Shown: positions 25,107 through 33,927, counted from the first letter of the stretch. The stretch: 64,000 bases of DNA from Sporosarcina highlanderae (GCF_030433715.1 NZ_JAROCC010000002.1:124001-188000); one strand, 5' to 3'. Translations and numbers: made by a program. Notes: generated from the letters alone by a model not told the origin.

Positions 25107-26459
25107 TCATTCCTCTATACCCATTTCTTCGCGTACGACTTGTGCAATTTGGTTTACATACCGTTCACATGCATCATGATCTGGCGCTTCAACCATAACC
25201 CGGACAAGTGGCTCCGTACCCGACGGACGGACAAGTACCCTACCGTTTCCTGCCATCTCCTTTTCAACTTCCTTAATTGCAGCTGCAACACGGTCATTCT
25301 CAGTTACCTTGTTTTTATCCGTTACGCGCACATTGACAAGTTCCTGTGGATAAATCGTCATTGCACTTGCTAATTCTGACAGCTTCTTGCCTGTTCTTTT
25401 CATGATGTTAACAAGTTGCAAGGCAGTCAATAGTCCATCGCCCGTTGTATTGTAATCGAGAAGGATTATATGACCTGATTGCTCTCCTCCAAGATTGTAA
25501 TTCCCTTTTTTCATTTCTTCTACAACATACCGGTCACCAACAGCTGATTTGACACTCATCATGCCGTTCTGTTCCAACGCCTTGTAAAAACCAAGGTTAC
25601 TCATAATTGTTGAAACGATTGTATCCGACTTAAGGCGTCCTTTCGAGTGAAGATGACGACCAATAATGAACATGATCTGATCGCCATCGACAATCCGCCC
25701 CAATTCATCGACTGCGATTAGACGGTCTCCATCACCATCAAATGCTAGACCGATGTCCGCGCCTTTTTCAACTACGAGTCCAGCAAGGACTTCCGGATGT
25801 GTCGAACCTACACCATCATTAATGTTCAATCCATTAGGGGAAGCACCCATCGTTGTCAAATCCGCATCCAAATCCGCAAAAACATGCGTTGCCAATGAAG
25901 AAGTTGCGCCGTGCGCACAATCCAATGCAACGTGAAGATCAGTGAATTCCTCGTCAACTGTCTGCTTTAAATACTGGATATATTTATGTCCACCCTCAAA
26001 GTAATCCGTTACCGTGCCCACTTCGGACCCAACCGGACGTGGTAAATGATCTTCATCCGCATGTAAGAGGTTTTCAATCTCCTCTTCCTGCTCGTCCGTC
26101 AGTTTAAATCCATCAGCGCCGAAGAACTTAATGCCGTTATCCTCAACCGGATTATGGGATGCTGATATCATGACACCCGCCTCTGCATTCATTGCACGGG
26201 TCAAATATGCAACACCTGGCGTACTGATCACACCAAGTCTCATTACCTCAATTCCCATTGATAAAAGCCCTGCAATCAATGCATTTTCCAGCATATGACC
26301 TGAAATACGGGTATCCCGGCCAACAAGCACTTGGGATGGCTCCTGAGCATCCTTCGTCAACACATAGCCGCCGATTCTTCCAAGTTTAAAAGCCAGCTCA
26401 GGTGTTAGTTCTTTATTTGCAATCCCACGGACGCCATCCGTCCCGAAATACTTTGTCAT
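25107..26459 (-). CDS. glmM: Phosphoglucosamine mutase GlmM
   Basis: A 450-residue mutase that converts glucosamine-6-phosphate to glucosamine-1-phosphate for peptidoglycan synthesis. The phosphoserine loop [15 protein letters not shown] (serine ~residue 100), the metal-binding [12 protein letters not shown] and the C-terminal phosphate-binding [15 protein letters not shown] are all present. Length is typical. It is the last gene of the cdaA-cdaR-glmM unit, a pairing in which GlmM also inhibits CdaA in other Firmicutes. No glmS or glmS ribozyme follows; the pst genes face it instead. Confidence 0.97.
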   Translation of the reverse strand: MTKYFGTDGVRGIANKELTPELAFKLGRIGGYVLTKDAQEPSQVLVGRDTRISGHMLENALIAGLLSMGIEVMRLGVISTPGVAYLTRAMNAEAGVMISASHNPVEDNGIKFFGADGFKLTDEQEEEIENLLHADEDHLPRPVGSEVGTVTDYFEGGHKYIQYLKQTVDEEFTDLHVALDCAHGATSSLATHVFADLDADLTTMGASPNGLNINDGVGSTHPEVLAGLVVEKGADIGLAFDGDGDRLIAVDELGRIVDGDQIMFIIGRHLHSKGRLKSDTIVSTIMSNLGFYKALEQNGMMSVKSAVGDRYVVEEMKKGNYNLGGEQSGHIILLDYNTTGDGLLTALQLVNIMKRTGKKLSELASAMTIYPQELVNVRVTDKNKVTENDRVAAAIKEVEKEMAGNGRVLVRPSGTEPLVRVMVEAPDHDACERYVNQIAQVVREEMGIEE

Positions 26460-26502
26460 TATTCATACTCCCTTTCAATGATGTCTAACAGCTTCTTCAT
26501 CG

Positions 26503-27774
26503 TTAAGCAAGCTTTACTTCCATAGTTACTTCATCTTCTGAAAGCTTCCATGCAATATTATCCGGTGCTTCCACAACCAACGGATAGATGTACTCACCCT
26601 CACTATCCGTTTTGGAAGCATCAACACTAATTTTGAAATCTGAGTTACTAAGCGTATTTATCACTTCCGGCTTCGCAGTGACGGTTAGATTGACTTTGCC
26701 ATTTTCCGGTTTACGGAAAAAACTTTTGAATTGATTATCCAGCCCTGTCACATCTACCGGTATACCTTTAAATTCCTTTGTTACATTTTCCACATCTGCT
26801 GGATCCATCGAAACTTCAGGAGGATCCTCCAGACTTTTTACCGTGGCGGATACGCTCACTTTTATTTTATCTAAAGAAATTTGCGAGACCCCTTTTGGCT
26901 TCTGGATGTTCAATTCCACTGAACCGGATTCTTTCACGTTGGAAATATCTACATCCACAACGATTTCCCTGATGGAATCCAATACCTTTTTCGGCCCATG
27001 TAGCCTAATGGTCTTCGTATCCGTATATATGGAGTCAATCGTCACATTTTCACTTGCGACTCCCCTTTGCCTTAAAACAATCGGTACCTCGGTATTGTAT
27101 TCTTCAACTTCCACTTTTACAGTTACTTCTTCAGGAACGATTTTTACATTTAATTTATTTAGATCACGGTCAAGGACACGAACCCGGGCTTTTTGATTAA
27201 AGGATTTGTTAATACCTTTATCTCCTGTTACTGAGACTTTAACAAAACTGATTGCCTCAATAACGCTTTTAGCGCCTGTAACTTCAATTTTAGCTGGTTC
27301 AACTTCCATTTTAACGACATTAAAATCTTCAGCAAGCAGACGCTCATTCAATTCCGGGTCCACCCTGAAGGTTTGGGTGATTTTTTCTTCGTAAAGTACA
27401 TCCACTGTTGCCGGTTCCAATTTTACATCTAACTTATCGGAAAGGTTCTCTGTTTGAATTTTTAATGTGTGCCGACCTAATGTCTCTTCTCTTAAATCGA
27501 CTTTCAATGTAAAGTCTTTTAGCAGTTTTGCCGATTGGACAAGGCTTGAAGGACCTTGAATTGTAACATCCACTGTTTCAGGAGCTCCCGTTACAACATA
27601 ATTATCTTTATCATAGTAAACCTCAAGTGGAACATCTTTGATTATATCAACGGCGTCGCCTATGCCAGACCTATTCGTTTTTTCATCCTCCGCTTTGACG
27701 GAAAAGAACAGGATAATGGCAAGAGCCAATGCAGTGAACCGGAGAAACCATGGGCGGTCCATAAACTTATCCAT
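26503..27774 (-). CDS. cdaR: CdaA regulatory protein CdaR (YbbR repeats)
   Basis: A 423-residue membrane-anchored protein with one N-terminal transmembrane helix (RPWFLRFTALALAIILFFSV) followed by extracytoplasmic YbbR repeats, about four, each containing a variant of PxxVxVxGP or VxGA with surrounding beta strands. It modulates the diadenylate cyclase CdaA in Bacillus and Listeria. The start is ATG 27774, eight bases inside the end of cdaA and preceded by GGGGG; the frame is open further upstream but only within cdaA. Confidence 0.93.
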   Translation of the reverse strand: MDKFMDRPWFLRFTALALAIILFFSVKAEDEKTNRSGIGDAVDIIKDVPLEVYYDKDNYVVTGAPETVDVTIQGPSSLVQSAKLLKDFTLKVDLREETLGRHTLKIQTENLSDKLDVKLEPATVDVLYEEKITQTFRVDPELNERLLAEDFNVVKMEVEPAKIEVTGAKSVIEAISFVKVSVTGDKGINKSFNQKARVRVLDRDLNKLNVKIVPEEVTVKVEVEEYNTEVPIVLRQRGVASENVTIDSIYTDTKTIRLHGPKKVLDSIREIVVDVDISNVKESGSVELNIQKPKGVSQISLDKIKVSVSATVKSLEDPPEVSMDPADVENVTKEFKGIPVDVTGLDNQFKSFFRKPENGKVNLTVTAKPEVINTLSNSDFKISVDASKTDSEGEYIYPLVVEAPDNIAWKLSEDEVTMEVKLA

Positions 27775-28603
27775 TTTTCCGTTTCCCCCATTTCCAGAAA
27801 GAAGTTTGCGACATTTCGTTCTCTTCTCCAAACCAAATTTGTCGCAACTGCTTTTCGAATTCCTCCATCGATAGATTTCGGTTAATATCACCATTTGCAG
27901 TCAAGCTGATGCCACCCGTCTCCTCCGAAACGACAATCGTGATGGCATCGGTTACTTCACTTATTCCAAGAGCCGCCCTGTGACGCGTCCCTAATTCCTT
28001 TGATATGAAAGGATTTTCAGAAAGTGGTAAATAACAACCTGCCGCAGCAATCCGATTTTTTTGCAAAATGACAGCTCCATCATGCAATGGGGTGTTCGGG
28101 ATAAAGATATTGATTAGCAATTCTGAGCTGACATTTGAATTCATTTGGGTTCCGGTTTCAATATACTCACTTAACCCTGTTTCCCGCTCAATTGAGATGA
28201 GCGCCCCTATGCGCCGCTTCGCCATATAGCTAACTGACTTGCTGAAAGCTTCGATTAAGCGGTCGCGCTCTTCCTCTTCCTGCATCGCTGAACGCGCAAA
28301 AAGACGGCCGCGCCCCAACTGCTCCAACGCACGCCTCACTTCCGGCTGGAAGATGATGATCACCGCAAGAAAACCGAAAATCAGCACCTGATCCAGCATC
28401 CATTTAAATGTGTTCAACTCAAGGTACTCGGTCAGGATACGCGCGAAGATGATGACAAAAATCCCTTTTAGCAGCTGTACTGCTTTTGTACCTTTTATAA
28501 TTGCGATCAATTTATAGAAGACGTACCAAACGAGAAGCACATCCACTATATTTTTAAGTATTTCAATTGGACTCATATTAGTTATAATATCCCAAACAGG
28601 CAT
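27767..28603 (-). CDS. cdaA: Membrane diadenylate cyclase CdaA
   Basis: A 278-residue enzyme that makes c-di-AMP from two ATP. Three transmembrane helices lie in the first ~90 residues. The DAC domain carries the catalytic LHDGAVILQ (residues ~170-180) and GTRHRAALGISE motifs and a SEETGGIS loop. The start is put at ATG 28603 (MPVWDI), which has AAGGTGG eight bases upstream; ATG 28621 is an alternative. First of the cdaA-cdaR-glmM operon that links c-di-AMP to cell-wall precursor supply. Confidence 0.96.
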   Translation of the reverse strand: MPVWDIITNMSPIEILKNIVDVLLVWYVFYKLIAIIKGTKAVQLLKGIFVIIFARILTEYLELNTFKWMLDQVLIFGFLAVIIIFQPEVRRALEQLGRGRLFARSAMQEEEERDRLIEAFSKSVSYMAKRRIGALISIERETGLSEYIETGTQMNSNVSSELLINIFIPNTPLHDGAVILQKNRIAAAGCYLPLSENPFISKELGTRHRAALGISEVTDAITIVVSEETGGISLTANGDINRNLSMEEFEKQLRQIWFGEENEMSQTSFWKWGKRKNG

Positions 28604-28639
28604 GCGCTTCCCCACCTTCATCCCAAATTCTTATACAAT

Positions 28640-28648
28640 AGTATATCA
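28640..28648 (-). promoter_or_regulatory. Possible extended -10 of the cdaA operon
   Basis: Minus-strand TGATATACT, an extended -10 (TGnTATACT), about 37 bp upstream of the cdaA start. No clear -35. An inverted repeat CCAAT/CCCGTA...TACGGG/ATTGG (28661-28690) lies directly upstream and could be an operator. Confidence 0.45.
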
Positions 28649-28874
28649 CACAGCCCTGGTCCAATGCTCCCGTAAACGTACGGGAATTGGATTTATTAGG
28701 CAGTTGTTTTTGGTGTATACCATACTGCTGAAATTGGACGAATTTGGATGAGTTTGGTTGCGTGGGGAGTGCGTTAGACGGAGGGCGGGTGGCTTGTTTG
28801 AGCGCGGAAGTGTCATGCTTGAACGCGACAGCGGTCTTCTTGAGCGCGGCTGTTAGATCATCAGTTATCCGAAT
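28649..28874. repeat. Intergenic stretch with 21-bp minisatellite
   Basis: This gap of about 316 bp between rsiW and cdaA holds three 21-bp units with the core TTGAGCGCG or TTGAACGCG, starting at about 28798, 28820 and 28841. The region is richer in G and C than its flanks and encodes only repetitive spurious peptides. An inverted repeat (28661-28690) marks its cdaA end. Confidence 0.7.
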
Positions 28875-28914
28875 CAAAAAACGACCGCGCTCCCACTTGT
28901 CGGGAACACGGTCA
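28875..28914 (-). terminator. Intrinsic terminator of sigW-rsiW
   Basis: Minus-strand stem GACCGTGTTCCC / GGGAGCGCGGTC with internal wobbles and a T6 tail, six bases after the rsiW stop. Confidence 0.85.
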
Positions 28915-28919
28915 CTTTC

Positions 28920-29552
28920 CTATTCCTCCACCGGCTCACTCTTCGAGGCAGGGAAGATATCTTTTACTGTTGTTTTAATTTTATACCATAGCCAATCAAA
29001 AGCTCGATCGATTTCTTCGCTTTTTCCTGTCACTACGGCTGTGGATGCCATGTATTTTGATCCGCGGATGACGGTTACGTTGCCATCTACTTCCCCTTCG
29101 ATACGGAGGTTCCCATTTTCCACAACCAGATCGCCTTTCACAATCTCACCGGCAGGTACAATAACCGTCTCACCTTCGATGACAAGATTCGGCTGTTTCG
29201 TAAATGAAAATTGCTGGTTGTCACCGAAGCTAGAAAAGAATGTCGCGCTCATTAATATGAAAAAGAGAGCAGCGGCAGCTAATAATGGGTGCCTGCGTAA
29301 CTGTCGTTGTAAACCTGCTTGCGATTTTTCTTTCGGGAGACGTGCCATCACGCCTGAGACAAATCCATCGGGTGCTTTTAAGGGAGCCGCACCTTGAAGG
29401 AATAAAGCCGACATTTTCAATTCATCCATCATTTCCCTGCAATGCTGGCATGCAAATAGATGCTCTTTCAACTGTTGCTCATCTTGGCGGCTAATGTCTC
29501 CGTCTAAATACGCGTGCATTAATTGGATAACTGGTTCCTGACACGTATTCAT
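28920..29552 (-). CDS. rsiW: Anti-sigma-W factor RsiW
   Basis: A 210-residue single-pass membrane protein. The N-terminal cytoplasmic anti-sigma domain holds a zinc-binding motif HLFACQHCREMM (H-x3-C-x2-C, residues ~31-39) that clamps SigW. A transmembrane helix follows near residues 85-105 (HPLLAAAALFFILMSATFF), then an extracytoplasmic beta-rich domain with repeated short strands (NLVIEGETVIVPAGEIVKGD). ATG 29552 has TAGGAGGG upstream. It is cleaved stepwise under envelope stress in B. subtilis; that cascade is expected but not shown here. Confidence 0.92.
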   Translation of the reverse strand: MNTCQEPVIQLMHAYLDGDISRQDEQQLKEHLFACQHCREMMDELKMSALFLQGAAPLKAPDGFVSGVMARLPKEKSQAGLQRQLRRHPLLAAAALFFILMSATFFSSFGDNQQFSFTKQPNLVIEGETVIVPAGEIVKGDLVVENGNLRIEGEVDGNVTVIRGSKYMASTAVVTGKSEEIDRAFDWLWYKIKTTVKDIFPASKSEPVEE

Positions 29553-29565
29553 ACTTAATTCCCTC

Positions 29566-30129
29566 CTACATATTACCCATCTGTTTCCGGAGCGCTTCGC
29601 GTCCACGGTGCACACGGGTTTTTACAGTTCCTAATGGTAGTTCTAAAATATCACTAATATCCTGCAACGGCAATTCTTCCAAATAGCGCAATATGATGAC
29701 GGTGCGGTATTTCTCAGGCAGTCGGCCAATTTCGTATTGAACCCGTTCCTGGGCTTCCATACGCTCAACTTCTTCTTCAGGTAAATCTCCTGATGCTGCA
29801 ATCTGAGAATACATATTAAGGCCGTCAGTTCCTGGTACAGTCGCATCCAGATAATAATCCGGCTTTTTCTTTCGAATGCGGTCGATGCATAAATTTGTTG
29901 CAATCCGAAACAACCATGTGGAAAACTTACGCTTCTGATCAAACGTATGTATATTTACATACGCACGTACAAAAGCTTCTTGGGCAATATCTTCCGCTTC
30001 CTGTGGATTGCCAAGCATTCGATAACAAACGTGATACAGCCGATGTTGAAATAAAGTAACAATTTCTTCGAATGCATCCTGATTGCCTTTGATCACTTCA
30101 TTTATTCGTTTATTGACCAATTCATCCAA
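29566..30129 (-). CDS. sigW: ECF sigma factor SigW
   Basis: A 187-residue extracytoplasmic-function sigma factor. Region 2 is seen in DIAQEAFVRAYVNIHTFDQ and FRIATNLCIDRIRKK, region 4 in LEELPLQDISDILELPLGTV followed by KTRVHRGREAL. It directs transcription of envelope-stress and antimicrobial-resistance genes. A TGAAAC...CGTA promoter lies about 40 bp upstream, consistent with autoregulation. It is co-transcribed with rsiW (13-bp gap) and sits between rocF and cdaA as in several Bacillales. Confidence 0.95.
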   Translation of the reverse strand: MDELVNKRINEVIKGNQDAFEEIVTLFQHRLYHVCYRMLGNPQEAEDIAQEAFVRAYVNIHTFDQKRKFSTWLFRIATNLCIDRIRKKKPDYYLDATVPGTDGLNMYSQIAASGDLPEEEVERMEAQERVQYEIGRLPEKYRTVIILRYLEELPLQDISDILELPLGTVKTRVHRGREALRKQMGNM

Positions 30130-30167
30130 TGACTTTCATCCTCCGCTCTATGCGGCTGTTCCTTCTA

Positions 30168-30194
30168 TACGTTTGAAGGGTTCAACAGGTTTCA
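30168..30194 (-). promoter_or_regulatory. Sigma-W type promoter of sigW
   Basis: Minus-strand TGAAAC (30194-30189) and CGTATA (from 30171) with a 17-base spacer, matching the sigma-W consensus TGAAAC-N16/17-CGTA. It lies about 40 bp before the sigW start, implying autoregulation. Confidence 0.85.
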
Positions 30195-30254
30195 TTTTTT
30201 AATCGTTATTTTTCATTTTACCAAAGATTGATAATTATTTCCTTATATCTTCAA

Positions 30255-30283
30255 TAAAAAACCGCTTGGAAAAATCCAAGCAG
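30255..30283 (-). terminator. Intrinsic terminator of rocF
   Basis: Minus-strand GCTTGGA / TCCAAGC stem with a TTTT loop and T-run, just after the rocF stop and before the sigW promoter. Confidence 0.85.
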
Positions 30284-30289
30284 TCCCTT

Positions 30290-31195
30290 TTATAGTAGTT
30301 TTTCACCGAAAAGCGAGCCCATCAGGCCAACCGCAACATCGGCAGTTTTATTTTTTTCATCAAGAATCGGATTTACCTCAACAAATTCCGCTGAAGTGAT
30401 AAGTCCAGAATCCTCAAGCATTTCCATTGCCAAATGGCTTTCACGGTAACTGATTCCGCCTGGAACCGGTGTACCGACGCCCGGTGTATAAAGTGGATCC
30501 AAACCGTCGAGATCCAATGACAGATGAACCCCATCTAAGTTTTTGGATTTCAAATAGGCAAGTGCTTCCTTCATAACAGACGTCATCCCATCACGATCGA
30601 TTTCATGCATCGTGAATACTTTGATGCCTTTTTCTTTAATTAACGCACGTTCTCCTTGGTCAACTGAACGGGCTCCAATAATGACAATGTTTTCCGGCCT
30701 CACTTTTTGGCCAACACTGAATATATTAACAAGTTTTTCATGACCAAGTCCCATCGATACCGCGAGTGGCATGCCGTGGATATTGCCCGAAGGAGATGTT
30801 TCTGCAGTATTCAAGTCTGCATGGGCATCGTACCAGATAACACCTAAGTTTTTATATTTTGAAGTCAATCCTGCCAATGTTCCAATAGCAATGCTGTGAT
30901 CCCCGCCAAATACAAGTGGAAACCTACCATTTTCGACAACTTTTGCTACTCGATTGGCAAGTTCACTTGTTGCCTGAACAACTTCTTCTAAGTTTTTTAA
31001 ATTTGTTTCCCCGTAATCTTTATTTTCGATGGCACTTACTCGGATATCGCCTTCATCTTGAAGACGATGTCCAATCGCCCCAAGTCTTTTTATTGCACCA
31101 GCGTAACGGATGGCACTTGGCCCCATATCTACACCTCTGCGGCTTTGCCCGTAGTCCAGTGGAACACCAATTATTGATATATCTAAAGTTCTCAT
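30290..31195 (-). CDS. rocF: Arginase
   Basis: A 301-residue manganese enzyme that hydrolyses arginine to ornithine and urea. Metal ligands appear in VFGGDHSIAIGT, WYDAHADLNTAETSPSGNIH and HLSLDLDGLDPLYTPGVGTP, with EFVEVNP near the C-terminus. Length is that of Bacillus RocF. ATG 31195 is preferred over the in-frame TTG at 31204 because GGGGGG lies at a good distance. It stands alone between the GGDEF-EAL gene and sigW; in several Bacillales rocF also neighbours sigW. Confidence 0.95.
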   Translation of the reverse strand: MRTLDISIIGVPLDYGQSRRGVDMGPSAIRYAGAIKRLGAIGHRLQDEGDIRVSAIENKDYGETNLKNLEEVVQATSELANRVAKVVENGRFPLVFGGDHSIAIGTLAGLTSKYKNLGVIWYDAHADLNTAETSPSGNIHGMPLAVSMGLGHEKLVNIFSVGQKVRPENIVIIGARSVDQGERALIKEKGIKVFTMHEIDRDGMTSVMKEALAYLKSKNLDGVHLSLDLDGLDPLYTPGVGTPVPGGISYRESHLAMEMLEDSGLITSAEFVEVNPILDEKNKTADVAVGLMGSLFGEKLL

Positions 31196-31271
31196 TTTTA
31201 CCAACCCCCCTACAACATATAATAGGTCGTTAAAGGGAATGGCTCAACTCGACAAGTTTTCGGATATTTAT

Positions 31272-32999
31272 TCATTTTTCTACTTTTGAAAACGTGGATT
31301 CAATCGCTTCGGGTGGGAGAGGTTTACTATACAAATAACCTTGTCCTTCCCTGCAGCCAAGTAATTGAAGAATCCCTGCTTGTTCAGTAGTTTCGATTCC
31401 TTCCGCAATAACATTCAAGCCTGCAGTATCAGCCAGTGTTATTATCGCTTTGACAATTGCTTGGCTGTTTTCATTCACATCGATATCCCGGATGAATGAC
31501 ATGTCAATCTTCAATGTATCTGCTGGCAATTCCTTAATGTAGCTGAAAGTACTATACCCGGTTCCAAAATCATCTATGGCGACAACGATTCCTAAATCAC
31601 GGATCCGTTGAATGGTATATCTCATTTCATGACGATCGGCGAAAGAGCTTTCGGTTAGTTCAATCCCTATCATTTCAGGACCGACTCCCTCTTCCATCAT
31701 GATTCTTTCAATTGTCTCTACAATTTCCGGGTCTTCCAGTTGGATTGTGGACATATTGACCGCAATGCGTATTGGGTCGTATCCTTGACGTTTCCATTGT
31801 GCCGCTTGGTTACATGCTTTCCGCAAGATCCACTCGCCTAAAGGCAGTATGATCTTGGTTTCCTCCGCAAGAGGAATGAATTTATCGGGTGGAATTTGAC
31901 CAAGATCCGGATGATTCCAACGCACCAAAGCCTCAACGCCAGATAATTCACCGTGCACCAAATTCATTTTCGGTTGATATTCAAGCGTGAAATATCCCAA
32001 ATGTACACTTTTCCGTAATTCGTTTTCCAAAAGGATCCGCTCCAATGTTTTTGCCGCAGTTCCCGGCTCATACATTTGATAACTTCCTCCGCCTTGCTCC
32101 TTCACATAATGAAGTGCCTTTCCGGCGTTCATAATAAGCTCCGATGGCGTTTTGGCGTGCTTGGGGAAAAGTGCAATTCCGCAGCTTGTGGAAATGCTAA
32201 AGGTTTCTTCGTCAATCTGAATCGGCATTTCCAAGCTGGATTTTATTTCATTCGTTAACCGCTCTGCTTCCTCCTCATTATCTACATCCTTTAATGTGAA
32301 GGCGAACTCATCGCCCGAAATTCTACCAATAATATCTTCGCTTCCAAGAATTGTCTTTAGTCGTTCTGAAATGACAGAAAGTGCATAATCACCAGTTTTG
32401 TGCCCGAAGGAATCATTTACATGTCGGAGTCGGTCGATGTTCAAATATACTAAGCCTAATTTGGATCCTCTTTTTTTAGCCGACTGCAATACCACGTAAA
32501 GCTTTTCGCTGAATGCATTACGGTTCAGCAAAGAGGTTAACTGATCCTGATAAGCCAGCTCACGTATCTTCTCTTTCATGAGCATTCGTTCTGTAATATC
32601 GTAGCGAATCGAGATGTAACGGTTTGGGATTCCTTTTTCATTCAGAAAGGGAACAATTTTCGTATCAACCCAATAATAGTTGCCATCCTTTGCACGATTT
32701 CGAATTTCACCGGACCAAATTTCACCACGGCCGATTGTTGCCCACATGTCTTGAAAGAACTTTTTTGGATGAAGGCCAGAATTTATAAGTTTATGTGTGG
32801 AGCCAATCAGTTCATGAGCTTCATATTTTGACACTTTTATAAATAATTCATTTACATAAGTGATTTTCCCGGTACGGTCGGTGATTGCGACGATGGCAGA
32901 TTTGTCTAATGCGAAAGCAATGTCACCTAACATTTCCTCCAAATCTCGCTGATTCCCCGTGCCTGTCATTTTCCGCATCATTTCAATATAATCATGCAT
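31272..32999 (-). CDS. PAS-GGDEF-EAL cyclic-di-GMP protein
   Basis: A 575-residue soluble signalling protein. A PAS domain (residues ~25-145, FIKVSKYEAHELIGSTHKLI) is followed by a GGDEF domain (~150-310) whose active-site loop reads RISGDEFAF, i.e. SGDEF rather than GGDEF, and by an EAL domain (~325-570) with GVEALVRWNHP, ELTESSF, AIDDFGTGYST and TLKIDMSFI. The phosphodiesterase half looks complete, including the DDFGTGYS loop. The cyclase half may be active since SGDEF occurs in functional enzymes. No membrane segment is seen. It likely senses a cytosolic signal and sets c-di-GMP. Confidence 0.93.
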   Translation of the reverse strand: MHDYIEMMRKMTGTGNQRDLEEMLGDIAFALDKSAIVAITDRTGKITYVNELFIKVSKYEAHELIGSTHKLINSGLHPKKFFQDMWATIGRGEIWSGEIRNRAKDGNYYWVDTKIVPFLNEKGIPNRYISIRYDITERMLMKEKIRELAYQDQLTSLLNRNAFSEKLYVVLQSAKKRGSKLGLVYLNIDRLRHVNDSFGHKTGDYALSVISERLKTILGSEDIIGRISGDEFAFTLKDVDNEEEAERLTNEIKSSLEMPIQIDEETFSISTSCGIALFPKHAKTPSELIMNAGKALHYVKEQGGGSYQMYEPGTAAKTLERILLENELRKSVHLGYFTLEYQPKMNLVHGELSGVEALVRWNHPDLGQIPPDKFIPLAEETKIILPLGEWILRKACNQAAQWKRQGYDPIRIAVNMSTIQLEDPEIVETIERIMMEEGVGPEMIGIELTESSFADRHEMRYTIQRIRDLGIVVAIDDFGTGYSTFSYIKELPADTLKIDMSFIRDIDVNENSQAIVKAIITLADTAGLNVIAEGIETTEQAGILQLLGCREGQGYLYSKPLPPEAIESTFSKVEK

Positions 33000-33133
33000 A
33001 GGATATCAATTTCCTCCCGTTTTACCGACTCGATAAGTATTTCTATTATACAATATTTTTTATCATACCCGTATACTTTGTAATTGATAGATGGATAGAT
33101 GTAATTTATGAACTTAAGGGTTTTTGGAGAAAT

Positions 33134-33162
33134 AAAAAAACCTTTCATCAGTATGAAGGTTT
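33134..33162 (-). terminator. Intrinsic terminator of the tRNA cluster
   Basis: Minus-strand AAACCTTCAT / ATGAAAGGTTT hairpin with a T7 tail, about 55 bp after tRNA-Gln. Confidence 0.85.
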
Positions 33163-33215
33163 GCGTAATTTTTAATATATTTGGTTGTAATATGTTTTAA
33201 TTGTTTAACTATAAG

Positions 33216-33287
33216 CTGGGGTAGCTGGATTCGAACCAACGAATGACGGAGTCAAAGTCCGTTGCCTTACCGCTTGGCTATACCCCA
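33216..33287 (-). tRNA. tRNA-Gln (TTG)
   Basis: Cloverleaf read on the minus strand: acceptor TGGGGTA/TACCCCA, D-arm AGCCAAGCGGTAAGGC, anticodon loop CTTTGAC with TTG, T-arm GGTTCGAATC. The 3' CCA is not encoded (discriminator G is followed by CTTAT). Last of five tRNA genes. Confidence 0.95.
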
Positions 33288-33332
33288 ATGATAAAATCGT
33301 GATAAGCTGCTTCCCAGATGTGTATGTATAAA

Positions 33333-33417
33333 TGGTGGTGGGGGACGGATTCGAACCGCCGAACCCTGAGGGAGCGGATTTACAGTCCGCCGCGTTTAGC
33401 CACTTCGCTACCCCACC
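33333..33417 (-). tRNA. tRNA-Tyr (GTA)
   Basis: Minus-strand class II tRNA with acceptor GGTGGGG/CCCCACC, anticodon GTA in ACTGTAAATC, a long variable arm (CTCCCTCAGGGTTCGG) and T-arm GGTTCGAATC. CCA is encoded. Confidence 0.96.
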
Positions 33418-33423
33418 AGGTTA

Positions 33424-33530
33424 AAATTGTGAAAAGCTGCGCATCTCTTTGTCAGCTTCTCACAATTTTAAAAGAATGATTGTGATAAGCTGCATATTTA
33501 TATGTCAGCTAAATATTCAACAAAAAAGGA
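33424..33530 (-). repeat. Hairpin and repeated spacer inside the tRNA cluster
   Basis: The Glu-Tyr spacer holds an imperfect 13-bp inverted repeat (TTGTGAAAAGCTG at 33426, CAGCTTCTCACAA at about 33454) with a 13-nt loop. The 13-nt motif TGTGATAAGCTGC or a variant recurs at 33299, 33427 and 33481, flanking two of the tRNA genes. Confidence 0.75.
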
Positions 33531-33537
33531 ACAAACA

Positions 33538-33612
33538 TGGTGACCCCTACGGGATTCGAACCCGTGTTACCGCCGTGAAAGGGCGGTGTCTTAACCGCTT
33601 GACCAAGGGGCC
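33538..33612 (-). tRNA. tRNA-Glu (TTC)
   Basis: Minus-strand tRNA: acceptor GGCCCCT/AGGGGTC (one G-T pair), D-arm TGGTCAAGCGGTTAAGAC, anticodon TTC in CCTTTCACG, T-arm GGGTTCGAATCCC. CCA is encoded. Confidence 0.97.
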
Positions 33613-33769
33613 GTTAATAAGAAAATATTCACTGTGTGAATCGCACAAATGTTATATTAACAAATTTGAAGTAAGTATGCAACCCTATTTTTAAATTTAT
33701 TCTTTAAATCTTTTAAAAGATAAGGCATAAAAAAAGCGTGTTCCTTGGAATAGGAACCACTAAGATCAC

Positions 33770-33845
33770 TGGAGCTTCCAACCGGATTCGAACCGGTGAC
33801 CTCTTCCTTACCATGGAAGCACTCTACCTACTGAGCTATGGAAGC
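33770..33845 (-). tRNA. tRNA-Thr (GGT)
   Basis: Minus-strand tRNA: acceptor GCTTCCA/TGGAAGC, D-arm AGCTCAGTAGGTAGAGT, anticodon loop ATGGTAA with GGT, T-arm CGGTTCGAATCCG. CCA is encoded. Confidence 0.97.
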
Positions 33846-33852
33846 ATAAAAA

Positions 33853-33927
33853 TGGCTCCGCAGGTAGGACTCGAACCTACGACCGATCGGTTAACAGCCG
33901 ATTGCTCTACCACTGAGCTACTGCGGA
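33853..33927 (-). tRNA. tRNA-Asn (GTT)
   Basis: Minus-strand tRNA: acceptor TCCGCAG/CTGCGGA, D-arm AGCTCAGTGGTAGAGC, anticodon loop CTGTTAA with GTT, T-arm TAGGTTCGAGTCCTA. CCA is encoded. First of the five genes in transcription order. Confidence 0.97.

Noticed and set aside
26460..26510. glmS ribozyme near glmM
   Set aside because: No glmS gene and no matching sequence; the gap is only 43 bp.
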